In this document: positions 15,359 through 24,397 of the stretch, piece after piece
Layout of the letters: each line of letters starts with the position of its first letter
How positions within the stretch are numbered: position 1 is the stretch's first letter
Source of the DNA: Oscillospiraceae bacterium
GTDB taxonomy: Bacteria; Bacillota; Clostridia; Oscillospirales; Ruminococcaceae
NCBI GenBank assembly: GCA_025758045.1
Contig: CP107208.1
Coordinates: 1,674,001-1,738,000 of the forward strand
Direction: 5' to 3'
DNA length: 64,000 nucleotides
Program-made: the position numbers and the translations under genes
The notes under the pieces: generated by a model
What the model saw: only the letters and a program-made list of their open reading frames with translations
What the model was told of the DNA's origin: nothing
Databases searched by the model: none

Positions 15359-16590
15359 GGCGTCCCTCCGTTCTGTGCGATCTCGCTCACAATACGCACA
15401 AATTCATCATAGTAACGTGCAACAGAAAAATCTTGTGCCCGCTTGGCCCCGGCGGCGCCCATCTCGGCGCACAGGGCCGGGTGCTCGTACAGCATGCGGA
15501 TGCTCCACGCCAGCTGGTCGGCGATATTCTCGCCCCGCTCCACCAGAACGGCCTGACTGCCCTCCAGATATTCGGGCATACCGCCGCTGCGGGTAGCCAG
15601 CACGGGGCGGCCGCAGGCCATGGCCTCCATGGCTACCAGCCCGGCGGCTTCCTCCACCAGGGTCGGCACACAGACAAGGTCGGCCAGGCGGTAGTAATCG
15701 GGTAGGTCCTCGTTGGGGATGTAGCCGGTAAACTGTACGCGGTCGCCCAGCGCCTTGGCCTGCTGCTCCAGCTTGCGCAAAAAGCTGCTTTGCTGGGTGC
15801 GGCCAAAGAACGGACTGCCCACGATCAGCAGCCGGATATTCGGCACCGGCAGCTTGCTCAGCGCTTCCATCAGCTTGTGGATGCCCTTGTCCGGCTCCAA
15901 CCGGCCGCAGAACAGCATCACAAAATCCCTGGGGCCAAAGCCCAGCCGGGTGCGCAGGGCCATCGGCGGCGGGGCAGGGCGGAAACGCTCGGTATCGATG
16001 CAGTTATATAAAATGTAAGCGCTGCGGCGGTCAAGACTGCTGTTTTGCAGGTAATCGTCCCGGATGAACTCGCTTAATGCCAGCACGCCGCCGTAAATAG
16101 TATCCATGGCAGGGCTGCCGCTGGTCTGGCCGTGCAGGTGGGCCAGGCAGCGCTTGCGGCCAAACATGCGGCTGATGGCGCTGCACTGGGTCAGGTTGCC
16201 GCCCTCAGCCACGATGACATCGGGCGGGGGCAGTTCCAGCGCCAGCGAGAGCTGCACTTTCTGGTACCACGGGTCGTAGGGGGCAGCAATACCCACGCAC
16301 CGTTCCAAAAAGACCATGGGCCAATAGCGGCGGTGGCCATGGGGGCGGGCGACGTACAGCATTTTGGTGTGCTGCAGGCCCTCGGCGGCACGGCGGGCGG
16401 CCTCATCAGGCACGCTGGCGCATAGCAGATCCAGCCGGCCCTGCTTCTCGTTTTCACGGATCAGATGGGTCAGCAGCGTTTCTACCGCGCCGCCCTGCAC
16501 CGCAGGCACCGGCAGGTCCGGCGGCGGGATCAGCAGCACGCGGGGACGCTTGTTTGCGTCTTTCTCTTTGTCGGGTTTCAGGATGGGCAA
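15355..16590 (-). CDS. Family 4 (GT-B) glycosyltransferase
   Basis: A 411-residue GT-B enzyme. The N-terminal domain starts RPRVLLIPPPDLPVPAVQGGAVETLL, with the glycine-rich acceptor-side loop. The C-terminal domain has LFCGRLEPDKGIHKLMEAL, VQFTGYIPNEDLPDYY and the donor-site VPTLVEEAAGLVAMEAMACGRPV (EX7E type). The start is taken as TTG at 16590 because AAGGAG lies nine bases upstream; a longer frame to 16707 runs through a non-coding palindrome (16624-16654) and has no ribosome site. Likely part of exopolysaccharide or capsule synthesis. Confidence 0.9.
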   Translation of the reverse strand: MPILKPDKEKDANKRPRVLLIPPPDLPVPAVQGGAVETLLTHLIRENEKQGRLDLLCASVPDEAARRAAEGLQHTKMLYVARPHGHRRYWPMVFLERCVGIAAPYDPWYQKVQLSLALELPPPDVIVAEGGNLTQCSAISRMFGRKRCLAHLHGQTSGSPAMDTIYGGVLALSEFIRDDYLQNSSLDRRSAYILYNCIDTERFRPAPPPMALRTRLGFGPRDFVMLFCGRLEPDKGIHKLMEALSKLPVPNIRLLIVGSPFFGRTQQSSFLRKLEQQAKALGDRVQFTGYIPNEDLPDYYRLADLVCVPTLVEEAAGLVAMEAMACGRPVLATRSGGMPEYLEGSQAVLVERGENIADQLAWSIRMLYEHPALCAEMGAAGAKRAQDFSVARYYDEFVRIVSEIAQNGGTP

Positions 16591-16623
16591 AGGGGGTAAC
16601 TCCTTGTTAGGGTCACGCCGTAC

Positions 16624-16654
16624 TGTAGGGGCGGATGCGGGCATCGCCCCTACA
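16624..16654. repeat. Small palindromic repeat inside the operon
   Basis: TGTAGGGGCGGATGC-GG-GCATCGCCCCTACA, a near-perfect hairpin and the most intact of three copies in the window. It lies between two glycosyltransferase genes and may affect mRNA stability or read-through. Confidence 0.7.
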
Positions 16655-16675
16655 AAAAAGCACGAACCACAAAAA

Positions 16676-17656
16676 TTATTTTTTGATCGGGCACAAACTC
16701 TCCGCACTCATCATGGCCCAGCGGGCGGCGGAAAGTTTCTCGGTCATCTTCATCTGGCGGCAGTTGGGCAGGTAGCTGATGAGCCCCTGCATCAAAAACT
16801 GCTCCTTGCTGATGGCCTTTACCAGCTGCGGGGTGGGGTTCTGGCGCACCTTGGCACACAGGAAGAGATACCGCCGCCAGCAGGCTGCATAGGCGGCATC
16901 GATCACCGCGCGGTCAGCACCGTTTTCCACATAGAAGCGGTAGCGGTCGGCCAGGCCGTCCACAGCGTCAAAGGCTTCGGGCTTGGTGTTAGTGCGGCAG
17001 ATGCTGCCGCCGCGCAGCCGGTAGTGGTACAGCACCTTGTCCACGCAGACGACCTTGTCGCACCGCCAGAACAGGCGGTGGGCCACAAAGTCATCCTCGT
17101 GCAGGCGGCCTTCGGGGTAGTGCAGCAGCTTCCAGACCTCGGCGCGGTAGAGCTTGTTCCAGGCAACGGTGTACACGGTGCCGTTGGGGGTGTAAAACTC
17201 ATTCAGCAGGTCTTTGCCGCAGAAAACGCCCTCGGCGTTGGGGCGGGTATAGCTGGCAGGATCGCAGCTCTTGCCGTTCTCCTGCACGTCCTCCACGGAG
17301 CAAAGCGACATGTAGGCGTCATTTTTCTCGCAGGCGGCGTACAGGGTGTGCAGGTAGCCGGGGCAGACCACATCGTCCGAGTCCACAAAGGCGTAGTAGC
17401 GGCCGCGGGCGGCGTCGATGCCGGTGTTGCGGGCGGCGGACAGGCCCTGATTCTCCTGGTGGAAGACCCGCACACGCTTGTCCTTGGCGGCAAACTCATC
17501 GCACATTTCGGCGCAGCCGTCGGTGGCGCCGTCGTCCACCAGCAGCACCTCAAAGGGCACTTCCACTTCCTGCTTCAGGATGCTGTCCACGCACTCTTTC
17601 AGGTACGGTTTGGTATTGTAGATCGGTACGATCACGCTGATTCCGATATGTTCCAT
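16676..17656 (-). CDS. Family 2 glycosyltransferase
   Basis: A 326-residue GT-A protein: ISVIVPIYNTKPYLKECVDS, VLLVDDGATDG, SAARNTGIDAARG, YYAFVDSDDVVCPGYL (metal-binding DSDD), then the acceptor-region motif AWNKLYRAEVW and LHEDDFVAHRLFW, where LHEDD is the usual catalytic-base (ED) position in these capsule enzymes. RBS AAGGGG. Separated from the next gene upstream by only three bases, so co-transcribed. Confidence 0.92.
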   Translation of the reverse strand: MEHIGISVIVPIYNTKPYLKECVDSILKQEVEVPFEVLLVDDGATDGCAEMCDEFAAKDKRVRVFHQENQGLSAARNTGIDAARGRYYAFVDSDDVVCPGYLHTLYAACEKNDAYMSLCSVEDVQENGKSCDPASYTRPNAEGVFCGKDLLNEFYTPNGTVYTVAWNKLYRAEVWKLLHYPEGRLHEDDFVAHRLFWRCDKVVCVDKVLYHYRLRGGSICRTNTKPEAFDAVDGLADRYRFYVENGADRAVIDAAYAACWRRYLFLCAKVRQNPTPQLVKAISKEQFLMQGLISYLPNCRQMKMTEKLSAARWAMMSAESLCPIKK

Positions 17657-17659
17657 CGT

Positions 17660-18682
17660 TTATTTCCCCTTCCTCTTTGCTGTCAGGCGTCCCCAGGCCG
17701 TGGCGGCCCCGTAAAAGGCCGATGGATTGGCACTGAACAGGACAAGCCGTACTTTTTCCCCCGCCGACAGCAGCGGGCTGCGCATCAGGTCCGGCACAAC
17801 GGCATCCAGATGCTTTTTATGTGCCATAAACTGGTCTTTCAGATCGTTCAGATTGCCAGCCGTGCCGGATTGGCACCAGAACTGGTAAAACAGCCGCCAG
17901 TAGCAGGCCGTGGCCCATTGCTGGTATTCCGTGCGGTCTGGTTTGGCGGCAAAATATTGCAGCCAATCCCAGTACATGCGCAGGTCATCCAGCTTGCGCG
18001 GCGGGAAGCCGGCCGTGGTGATCTGCCCCGCGCGGGTGCGGTAATGGTAGAGCGTATCACCCAGGCAGTTGCATTTCTCACCCTCAAACACGCGGTGCAG
18101 CACGCTGGCGTCGTCGCCAAAAAGCATCGTTTCATCGTAATGGATGCCTTTGTCTTTAAACAGGCGCGCATCAAACAGCTTGTTCCAGCTCAGCGGTCCG
18201 TAAAAGCTGCCGGTCTTAAACGCATCCAGTAAAAGCTCCTGGGCGTCATGCACGCCCCGCAAGTCACTGGTGACGACGCGGCCCTCAATTTTGATGCCGT
18301 CCTCGTCGATGCAATCGCCCGTGCAGGCGGCCAGCCGCACGCCGGGGGCCTGTACAGCGGCGTAGAGTTTCTCATACATATCCGGCGCGATCAAATCGTC
18401 GGAATCGACAAAGCCGATGTAGTCGCCGCGGGCGTTGTCCAGTCCCATGTTGCTGGCGCTGGCAGGGCCGCCGTTCTCCTTGTGGAAAACGCGGATGCGG
18501 GCATCGGTCTTGGCCAGTGCATCGGCGACCTCGCCGCTGTTATCGGGGCTGCCGTCGTCGACCAGCAGCAGTTCAAAATCGGTAAACGTCTGGGCCAGGA
18601 TGCTTTGCACGGTCAGCGGCAGATAATGCCCGGTTTTGTAAACCGTGGTGATAATGCTGATTTTGGGGTGATCCATCGCCAT
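17660..18682 (-). CDS. Family 2 glycosyltransferase
   Basis: A 340-residue GT-A protein: ISIITTVYKTGHYLPLTVQSIL, LLVDDGSPDNSG, SASNMGLDNARGDYIGFVDSDD, then SWNKLFDARLF and the ED-type motif LFGDDASVLHRVF. The overall pattern is that of EpsJ/CpsI-like enzymes that add one sugar to a lipid-linked oligosaccharide. ATG 18682 follows AAAGGAG by six bases; a second ATG two codons later is possible. Confidence 0.92.
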   Translation of the reverse strand: MAMDHPKISIITTVYKTGHYLPLTVQSILAQTFTDFELLLVDDGSPDNSGEVADALAKTDARIRVFHKENGGPASASNMGLDNARGDYIGFVDSDDLIAPDMYEKLYAAVQAPGVRLAACTGDCIDEDGIKIEGRVVTSDLRGVHDAQELLLDAFKTGSFYGPLSWNKLFDARLFKDKGIHYDETMLFGDDASVLHRVFEGEKCNCLGDTLYHYRTRAGQITTAGFPPRKLDDLRMYWDWLQYFAAKPDRTEYQQWATACYWRLFYQFWCQSGTAGNLNDLKDQFMAHKKHLDAVVPDLMRSPLLSAGEKVRLVLFSANPSAFYGAATAWGRLTAKRKGK

Positions 18683-18701
18683 GGCGGACTCCTTTTATCA
18701 T

Positions 18702-19706
18702 TTACAAAAATCGCTGTTTGGCCAGCGTGTAGGCAGCCAGCAACCCCGGCGCGCGCAGCGCCAGCCCCAGCTTGTAGGGCAGGGCCAGCAGGCGGTTGGG
18801 GTCGTTTTGCAGCCGCGCCCGCAACGCCGCGCGGGCATCGGCATCAGCCAAAATGCGGGCAAATACATCCCGCCGTTGTTTATAGGTTAAACTGCCCTTG
18901 CAGCCGGTCAGCAGCCCGTACTGGTTGATGCAGGCACGCACCCGGCTGGTTTGCAGGTAGGGGGCGGGGTCAATGCCGTTTTGGGTCAGCAGAGCTTCCA
19001 GCGCCGGGCGGGTGATGGCCTCGGCATCCAGCAAGTCTCCCCGCAGTGAGCGGGAAAGGCTGCCGATCCCTACATCGTTTTGTTTATAGTATACACCATG
19101 CAGGCAATAAATGGCAGAGCCATTTTGTAAAAATTGCAGATTAAACAAAACATCTTCGTTGATCTGCAGCCGCGGGTCGAACCGCAGCGCCCCTATCACG
19201 GTCCGGCGGAACAGTTTGGGGTAGGGGGCCGCCAGCAGGCCGCTGGTAAACAGCAGCGGCTCCAGCGCAGCGCCCAATGCGGACAGATCCGGGTAAAAGC
19301 CTGGTGCCAGCACCCCGGTGGTGTCGCCGCCGCTGGCCCGGCACAGGTGAAACAGCAGCAGGTCGGCTTTTTGGGCGGTGTCATCCAGCGCGGCCAGCTC
19401 GTCCCACAGGCCGGGCAGCAGTTCGTCGTCGGCGTCTAAAAACAGCACCCAGTCGCCGGTAGCGGCGTCCAGCCCGGTGCTGCGGGCCGCACCCGCGCCG
19501 CCGTTTGCACGGTGCAGCGCGGTGATGCGGGGGTCAGCGGAGGCCAGCTCGTCGCAAAGCGTGCCGGTCGAATCCGGGCTTCCGTCGTCCACCAATAATA
19601 GCCGGGTATCGGCTGGCGCACCGCACAGAGTGGAATCCACAGCCCGGCGCAGCGTGGCAGCGGCTTTATAACAGGGGATGATGATGGTGACAGCGCCGAT
19701 CCTCAC
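18702..19706 (-). CDS. Family 2 glycosyltransferase
   Basis: A 334-residue GT-A protein: VTIIIPCYKAAATLRRAVDS, LLLVDDGSPDSTG, AARSTGLDAATGDWVLFLDADDELLPG (DADD metal site), PYPKLFRRTVI and LQINEDVLFNLQFL (ED motif). The start is GTG at 19706, overlapping the upstream stop by four bases (GTGA) with GGGGG seven bases before it. The frame stays open much further upstream, but that part is only the other-frame shadow of the preceding gene. Confidence 0.9.
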   Translation of the reverse strand: MRIGAVTIIIPCYKAAATLRRAVDSTLCGAPADTRLLLVDDGSPDSTGTLCDELASADPRITALHRANGGAGAARSTGLDAATGDWVLFLDADDELLPGLWDELAALDDTAQKADLLLFHLCRASGGDTTGVLAPGFYPDLSALGAALEPLLFTSGLLAAPYPKLFRRTVIGALRFDPRLQINEDVLFNLQFLQNGSAIYCLHGVYYKQNDVGIGSLSRSLRGDLLDAEAITRPALEALLTQNGIDPAPYLQTSRVRACINQYGLLTGCKGSLTYKQRRDVFARILADADARAALRARLQNDPNRLLALPYKLGLALRAPGLLAAYTLAKQRFL

Positions 19707-20977
19707 TGGGCATCCCCCTTCAAAATCGTTTCGTAAATGCCCACCAGCGCGGCGGCGTTGGCGGCGGCATCGTGGGTGTGCAGGGCACGGGCGCGGGCTG
19801 CCTGGCCCAGGGCCGTGCCGCCGTCGGGGGCGGTCAGCACCTGCAGCAGGCAGCGGGCCAGGGCGTCCGCGTCCTGGCTCTCGCCGTAAAGCAGCCCCTC
19901 GCGGCCGGCGGCCAGCATATCGGGGATGCCCCCGGCGTTGCTGGCCACGCAGGGCATGCCCAGCAGCATGGCCTCGCCCAGGCTGTTGGGGCTGTTCTCG
20001 CAACTGGAGGGCAGCAAAAACACGTCTGCCTCTAAGTACGCCTGGCGCATGGCGGCGGCATCCAGCGGGCCGGTATAATGCAGAGCATCAGCCACGCCCA
20101 GCTGCGCTGCCAGCCGCTTGCAGTAGAGTTTATAGGGGAACATGCGGTCGATGATGGGCCGCAGAAGCGGGCCTTTGTCCAGCGGCGGCCAGCCAGCAAT
20201 GTGCAGCGTGGCACCGGGAAACTGTTGGCGCACGGCAGGCAGCGCCCGGATGACGGTGTGCAGGTTTTTCAGCGGGTAGTTGCCTTGGGGCAGAAACAGT
20301 ACCGGCGCGCGGCCAAACTCCCGCGCATGCCACAGCGCCCCGGTGTAAAACAGGGGGCGCAGCGTCTCGTTGCAGGGGTAGTAGCGGGCGGCGGGGGCCA
20401 GGTCGGCGGCGGCGCGGCGGTCAAAGCCGGTGCGGCCGGTGACGCAGCGGGTCTTGCCCAGAACGGCGGCTTCTTTCTGCGCCAGAACGTCAAAATTGGC
20501 TTGCATGTTGTCCAGCAGTTCGCCGGGAATGACCTTATCAATGGTGTGCCACAGTCCGCCGGAATGGCGGTAGGCGTCGGGCACGCCGTCGCACAGGTGC
20601 GCCGCGCAGTCCCGCATCACGCCCTGGATGCTGATGAGCACCGGCAGGTTCGCCGCAGCGGCGGCATCCTGCATGGCGGCGGCTTCGGGGTACTCGGTGC
20701 CCCAAATATGCACAAGGTCGGGCTGCTCGGTTTGCAGCAGGGCGGCAAAACCATCGGCACCGGGCAGGATGCGGTAGCTTACGCCGTCCTGCTCCCCCTG
20801 CAAGGATGCTTTCTGGCGGGCATCGGTGCAGGCTACGGTCAGGCGCAGTTCCCCGTGGGGGCGCAGCGCTGCCAGCTGGCCGGTGAGCCAACTGCCGCTT
20901 ACATCGCTGGCACCTGCCAGCCCGCAGGCAGCCGCCGCCTGCGGCAATACAGTTTTTACAAGCCAGAGGATGTGCAT
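19703..20977 (-). CDS. Family 4 (GT-B) glycosyltransferase
   Basis: A 424-residue GT-B protein. It begins MHILWLVKTVLPQAAAACGL, has PDLVHIWGTEYPEA in the N-terminal domain, VLFLPQGNYPLKNLHTVI (a G.....K donor-phosphate site) and the C-terminal VFLLPSSCENSPNSLGEAMLLGMPCVASNAGGIPDML signature. Start ATG 20977 with AAAGGA upstream. Longer in-frame extensions run through a palindromic repeat and are rejected. Fourth from last of the operon's transferases. Confidence 0.9.
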   Translation of the reverse strand: MHILWLVKTVLPQAAAACGLAGASDVSGSWLTGQLAALRPHGELRLTVACTDARQKASLQGEQDGVSYRILPGADGFAALLQTEQPDLVHIWGTEYPEAAAMQDAAAAANLPVLISIQGVMRDCAAHLCDGVPDAYRHSGGLWHTIDKVIPGELLDNMQANFDVLAQKEAAVLGKTRCVTGRTGFDRRAAADLAPAARYYPCNETLRPLFYTGALWHAREFGRAPVLFLPQGNYPLKNLHTVIRALPAVRQQFPGATLHIAGWPPLDKGPLLRPIIDRMFPYKLYCKRLAAQLGVADALHYTGPLDAAAMRQAYLEADVFLLPSSCENSPNSLGEAMLLGMPCVASNAGGIPDMLAAGREGLLYGESQDADALARCLLQVLTAPDGGTALGQAARARALHTHDAAANAAALVGIYETILKGDAQ

Positions 20978-21012
20978 AAAGGTTGAGGTCCTTTCATGGA
21001 GTTGAGGTACGG

Positions 21013-21052
21013 CCCTCTCTGCGAGGGGGCTCCCGCGCAGAGGGAGCCAAAG
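21013..21052 (-). repeat. Palindromic CCTCTCTGCGAGGG-type repeat inside the operon
   Basis: CTCTGCG/CGCAGAG arms with AGGGGGCTCCC in the middle. Same family as the elements at 12657, 25349 and 41449. It occupies the only gap of note inside the operon (20978-21066). Confidence 0.6.
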
Positions 21053-21066
21053 AGCGATGCGGCTTA

Positions 21067-22281
21067 CTAAATCCGCCCAATAAACGTCTGTGCCACTACT
21101 CCCGGCGTAAACTCCGGGTAGAGGGCGGCCACCTGTGCATAGGGCAAGCACTGCCCCTGCACGTCAGTCAGCCAGCGTCGCAGCGTGTCTACTACTTCCG
21201 GCGTTACGCCGTTCTTTTTGTGCAGCACCAGCGCCAGCGGATACTTCGCCAGGTAAGGCAGGGTGGGGTCGGTGTCGGTCACGGCCAGGTGCAACAGCGG
21301 CTTGCCGGTGCCCAAGTAGCTGAACAGCTTGCTGGGCATCTGGTTGTCAAAGGCGTTGCCAAGGCTGAGCAAAATGTCAGCCCCGCTTTCCAGCTCTGCC
21401 GCCTTTTCCGGCGGCAGCAAACCGGGGCGGACGAACCGTGCCCCCAAAACGCCCTGTGCCCTTTGCGCCGCCGCTTCAAACGGTTCCCACCCACGGCCGG
21501 CCATCGTCAGAGTCAGGTCGGGGGCGTTCAGCGCGGTAAACAATTCCAACGTAAAATCCGGCTTCCGTAACGTGGGGTACAAACTGCCGCAAAATACGCA
21601 CCGCACCCCCTCGTGCGCAGGCACCGGCCCGCCCGGCAGTAAAACCGGGAAGCCCAGCACCTGCACCTTGCCGCGCCAGGAGGAAAGCGGCCCGCCCTCA
21701 TAATCCGGCAGGGCCTGGGGCGTGATGAACGCTGTATCAATGGTTTGCAACAACTGCCCTTCCCGCGCGTAACCACCCGGGGCCGTGTAGTCTTTGTTGC
21801 TGGCGTAGGGGTCCAGCTGCCACAGCAGCTTTTTGCCGCCGATCTGCGCGGTCTCCAGCGCAAAGGCGGTGCGGTAGGGGGCACAGACGGCACACACCGC
21901 GTCGAAGTGAAATTCCGCGTCCAGCCGTTCCATTTCCCGGCGGCTGTCCACCGTGCGGCGGGGTGCATGCAGCACCAGTTGGCGGAACGCCGCCGCTACG
22001 GCCGTGGGGTGGGCCGCCAGCCGCAGCAGCCGCAGGGGCACTGGGTTGCCGGCCTTGGCACCGTTTTCCAGCGCATGGTTCATCAGCCGCTCATCGGCAA
22101 AGGCCAGTGTGTGCTGGCTGGCCCCGGCGGGCGGCGCGGGGGGCGGATTCTCGCCATCCCACAATTCCAACAGGTGGATCTCGTGCCCCTGGGCCAAAAG
22201 CTGCTCTGCCAGGCGGCAGGCCAGCTGTGCGTTGGCGCTGGCGGGGTTCTCTACCCGGTCTAACACAAATAAAATACGCAT
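21067..22281 (-). CDS. GT-B-type glycosyltransferase, divergent
   Basis: A 404-residue protein. The N terminus MRILFVLDRVENPASANAQLACRLAEQLLAQGHEIHLLEL is a GT-B Rossmann start. The C-terminal half has CVFCGSLYPTLRKPDFTLELF and GADILLSLGNAFDNQMPSKLFSYLGTGKP (the donor-site region with K-L-F-S-Y-L-G-T-G-KP). The EX7E motif is replaced by this SKLFSYLGTGKP form, seen in GT4 relatives that act on lipid-linked glycans. Start ATG 22281 overlaps the upstream stop by one base (TAATG), implying coupled translation. Confidence 0.82.
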   Translation of the reverse strand: MRILFVLDRVENPASANAQLACRLAEQLLAQGHEIHLLELWDGENPPPAPPAGASQHTLAFADERLMNHALENGAKAGNPVPLRLLRLAAHPTAVAAAFRQLVLHAPRRTVDSRREMERLDAEFHFDAVCAVCAPYRTAFALETAQIGGKKLLWQLDPYASNKDYTAPGGYAREGQLLQTIDTAFITPQALPDYEGGPLSSWRGKVQVLGFPVLLPGGPVPAHEGVRCVFCGSLYPTLRKPDFTLELFTALNAPDLTLTMAGRGWEPFEAAAQRAQGVLGARFVRPGLLPPEKAAELESGADILLSLGNAFDNQMPSKLFSYLGTGKPLLHLAVTDTDPTLPYLAKYPLALVLHKKNGVTPEVVDTLRRWLTDVQGQCLPYAQVAALYPEFTPGVVAQTFIGRI

Positions 22282-23285
22282 TACTGTCGATCTTTCAAAT
22301 ATTTGCGGCACACCTTGCGCCACAGTTTGGGCGCGTGTACGGTGGCCCAGGCCGATACTTTAATGGCAAAGGGCAGCTGTGGATTGCGGCCCAGCTGGCG
22401 GTCGTTCAGCCCGGCGGTGATGCCAATGCGCAGCTCACCCAGCTGCACGCGGTAAGGCTCAATGTCGGCACGGCGCAGGATCATGCTGGCCAGGTACACC
22501 AGCTTTTCATAGTAGAAAGCGTTGGCGCTTTGCTGCAGCACGGGCCACTGCCCGGGCACGCTGCCGCGAATCAGCGCAGCCGCGCGGCGCTGGTCATCGA
22601 GACTTTGGGGTGGCAGGCCCCGGCGGCTGGCGCTGTCGGCATGCTGGCGGTAGTGGTAGCCCGGCCAATCGCAAAAAGCACAGCCGGGCGCGGCGCAAAA
22701 CGCCTGCCAGTTGGCCAGCAGGTCTTCGTTGTAGGCCAGGTCATTGTCCAGCATGGCGGGGGTCAGAAGCGTGGCGGAGTACAGCTTGTTCCACAGGCCG
22801 TAGTCCACGGCGTGGTCATGCAGCAGCGCGTCCAGATGCGCCGGGCCGTCCAGCCGCTTTACGGCGGCAGGGGGCGCGGCCTCGGCAGGCAGGGCATCGG
22901 CAAAGGTATCGTACCGGCAGCAGGCCAGCGGTAGGTGGGTCTCCTGCACCGCCTTATATAAGGTGGACAAAAACGCAGGGTGGTACAGATCATCCGCATC
23001 GCAGAACGCGATCCACTCGGCCCCGATCTCCAGTGCCCGGCGCAGCCCGGCGGTGCGGGCGGCACTCACCCCGCGCTGGGGCTGGTGGATGACGGTAAAC
23101 CGCGCATCCCCGGCGGCCATATTGTCGCACAGCAGCGGCGATTCGTCCCGGGAGCCATCGTCCACCAGCACGCAGCAAAAGTCGTCAAACTGCTGGGCCG
23201 CGATGGCGTCCAGGCAATCCGGCAAATATTTGGCCGCGTTGTGTACGGGCACGATCACCGCAATGGTGCAGACCGGGGCGCTCAT
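22281..23285 (-). CDS. Family 2 glycosyltransferase
   Basis: A 334-residue GT-A protein: IAVIVPVHNAAKYLPDCLDAI, VLVDDGSRDES, SAARTAGLRRALEIGAEWIAFCDADDLYHP (DADD), GLWNKLYSATL and LAYNEDLLANW (ED motif). GAGGTG precedes the ATG, which overlaps the upstream stop by four bases (ATGA). Similar in layout to the other four GT2 enzymes here but clearly divergent in the acceptor half, so each probably adds a different sugar or linkage. Confidence 0.92.
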   Translation of the reverse strand: MSAPVCTIAVIVPVHNAAKYLPDCLDAIAAQQFDDFCCVLVDDGSRDESPLLCDNMAAGDARFTVIHQPQRGVSAARTAGLRRALEIGAEWIAFCDADDLYHPAFLSTLYKAVQETHLPLACCRYDTFADALPAEAAPPAAVKRLDGPAHLDALLHDHAVDYGLWNKLYSATLLTPAMLDNDLAYNEDLLANWQAFCAAPGCAFCDWPGYHYRQHADSASRRGLPPQSLDDQRRAAALIRGSVPGQWPVLQQSANAFYYEKLVYLASMILRRADIEPYRVQLGELRIGITAGLNDRQLGRNPQLPFAIKVSAWATVHAPKLWRKVCRKYLKDRQ

Positions 23286-24397
23286 CGGGTCACCTCGGCA
23301 TAGCGGCGCAGGTAGAACTCCTGCAAAATTTCGGCGCTGTGGTGGATGTCATACCCGGCCTCCACGGCCTTGCGGCGGGCGTCCGGGTCGCGGCGCAGGC
23401 TGGCCCCGGCGATGGTGTTCGCCCAGGCGGCTTCATCCTGCAGCGGCAAAAAATGCACGCGGTCGGTAAAGGCGGCGCCCTTGTCCACGGTGTCGGCCAC
23501 AAAGCAGGGCAGTCCGGCGGTCTGAGCCTCTACCAGCACCACGGGCAGGCCCTCAAACAGGCTGGGCAGCAAAAAGGCGTCCATGGCGTCGTAAAAGCCC
23601 TGCATGTTGCTGCGCACTCCGGCAAAGATCACGCTGTCGCCAAGGCCCAACCTACGGGCCAGGTTTTGTATCTCTTCTATGTAGCCGGGCTCGCCGCCGC
23701 CCAGCAGCACCAGGCGGGCTTTGGGCAGACGGGCGCGCACAGCGGCAAAAATTTTCAACAGCCCAGGGTGGTTTTTCTGCGCCGAGAACCGCCCTACATG
23801 GCCAAATAAAATTTCGTTATCCGCTACGCCCAGTTCCCCGCGCAGCAAGGCGCGGCGCTGCGGGTCGCGGGCGGCAAAGCGGGCCGTGTCAATGCCGTTG
23901 GGCAGCACGGTGAAGGGGCTTTTGCCAAACAGCATCTCCCCGGCCTTCTGGCTGCAGGCGAAGCGGTCGGTCAGGCCTGCGTTGAAGCGGCTGCTCATGA
24001 GCTTATCCAGCCGGCCCACCAGGTTCGGCTCATAGGCAGTGTTGTGGCTGTGGCCCACCCGCACAGGGATGCCCGCCCGGAGTGCCACGGGGTTGTAAAA
24101 CATGCCAAAGCCGCTGTAATGGCCGTGGATAATGCGCCACTCCGGGTGGGCGGCGAACAACTCGCGCAGTTCACGCAGATAGCGGGGCAGGTTATTGTCC
24201 TGCCGCACGGTCATTTTGTAGATATTGCCGCCTAATGTGCAGATCTCATCGTCAAAAAAGCACGGCTTATCGTAATGATACAAAAAGTCGAACTGCACCT
24301 TGTCCCGGTCGATGGTGCGGTAGACGTTCATCACAAAAGTCTCCATGCCGCCGGCGTCCATGGCGGGCATGACCTGTAAAACGCGGATGGGTACCAT
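23282..24397 (-). CDS. Family 4 glycosyltransferase, EpsF-like
   Basis: A 371-residue GT-B protein: RVLQVMPAMDAGGMETFVMNVYR at the N terminus, GHYSGFGMFYNPVALRAGIPVRVGHSHN, PNGIDTARF, FGHVGRFSAQKNHPGLLKIFA, VIFAGVRSNMQGFYDAMDAFLLPSLFEGLPVVLVEAQTAGLP (EX7E). This pattern, notably VRVGHSHN and the N-terminal AGGMET, is typical of EpsF-type transferases in exopolysaccharide clusters. The start overlaps the PPK2 stop by one base (TGATG). Confidence 0.93.
   Translation of the reverse strand: MVPIRVLQVMPAMDAGGMETFVMNVYRTIDRDKVQFDFLYHYDKPCFFDDEICTLGGNIYKMTVRQDNNLPRYLRELRELFAAHPEWRIIHGHYSGFGMFYNPVALRAGIPVRVGHSHNTAYEPNLVGRLDKLMSSRFNAGLTDRFACSQKAGEMLFGKSPFTVLPNGIDTARFAARDPQRRALLRGELGVADNEILFGHVGRFSAQKNHPGLLKIFAAVRARLPKARLVLLGGGEPGYIEEIQNLARRLGLGDSVIFAGVRSNMQGFYDAMDAFLLPSLFEGLPVVLVEAQTAGLPCFVADTVDKGAAFTDRVHFLPLQDEAAWANTIAGASLRRDPDARRKAVEAGYDIHHSAEILQEFYLRRYAEVTR

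Noticed and set aside
18702..20003. N-terminal extension of a GT2 gene by about 100 residues
   Set aside because: The extra part overlaps the upstream gene in another frame and is an Arg/Gly/Pro-rich shadow; GTG at 19706 with a good ribosome site is the start.
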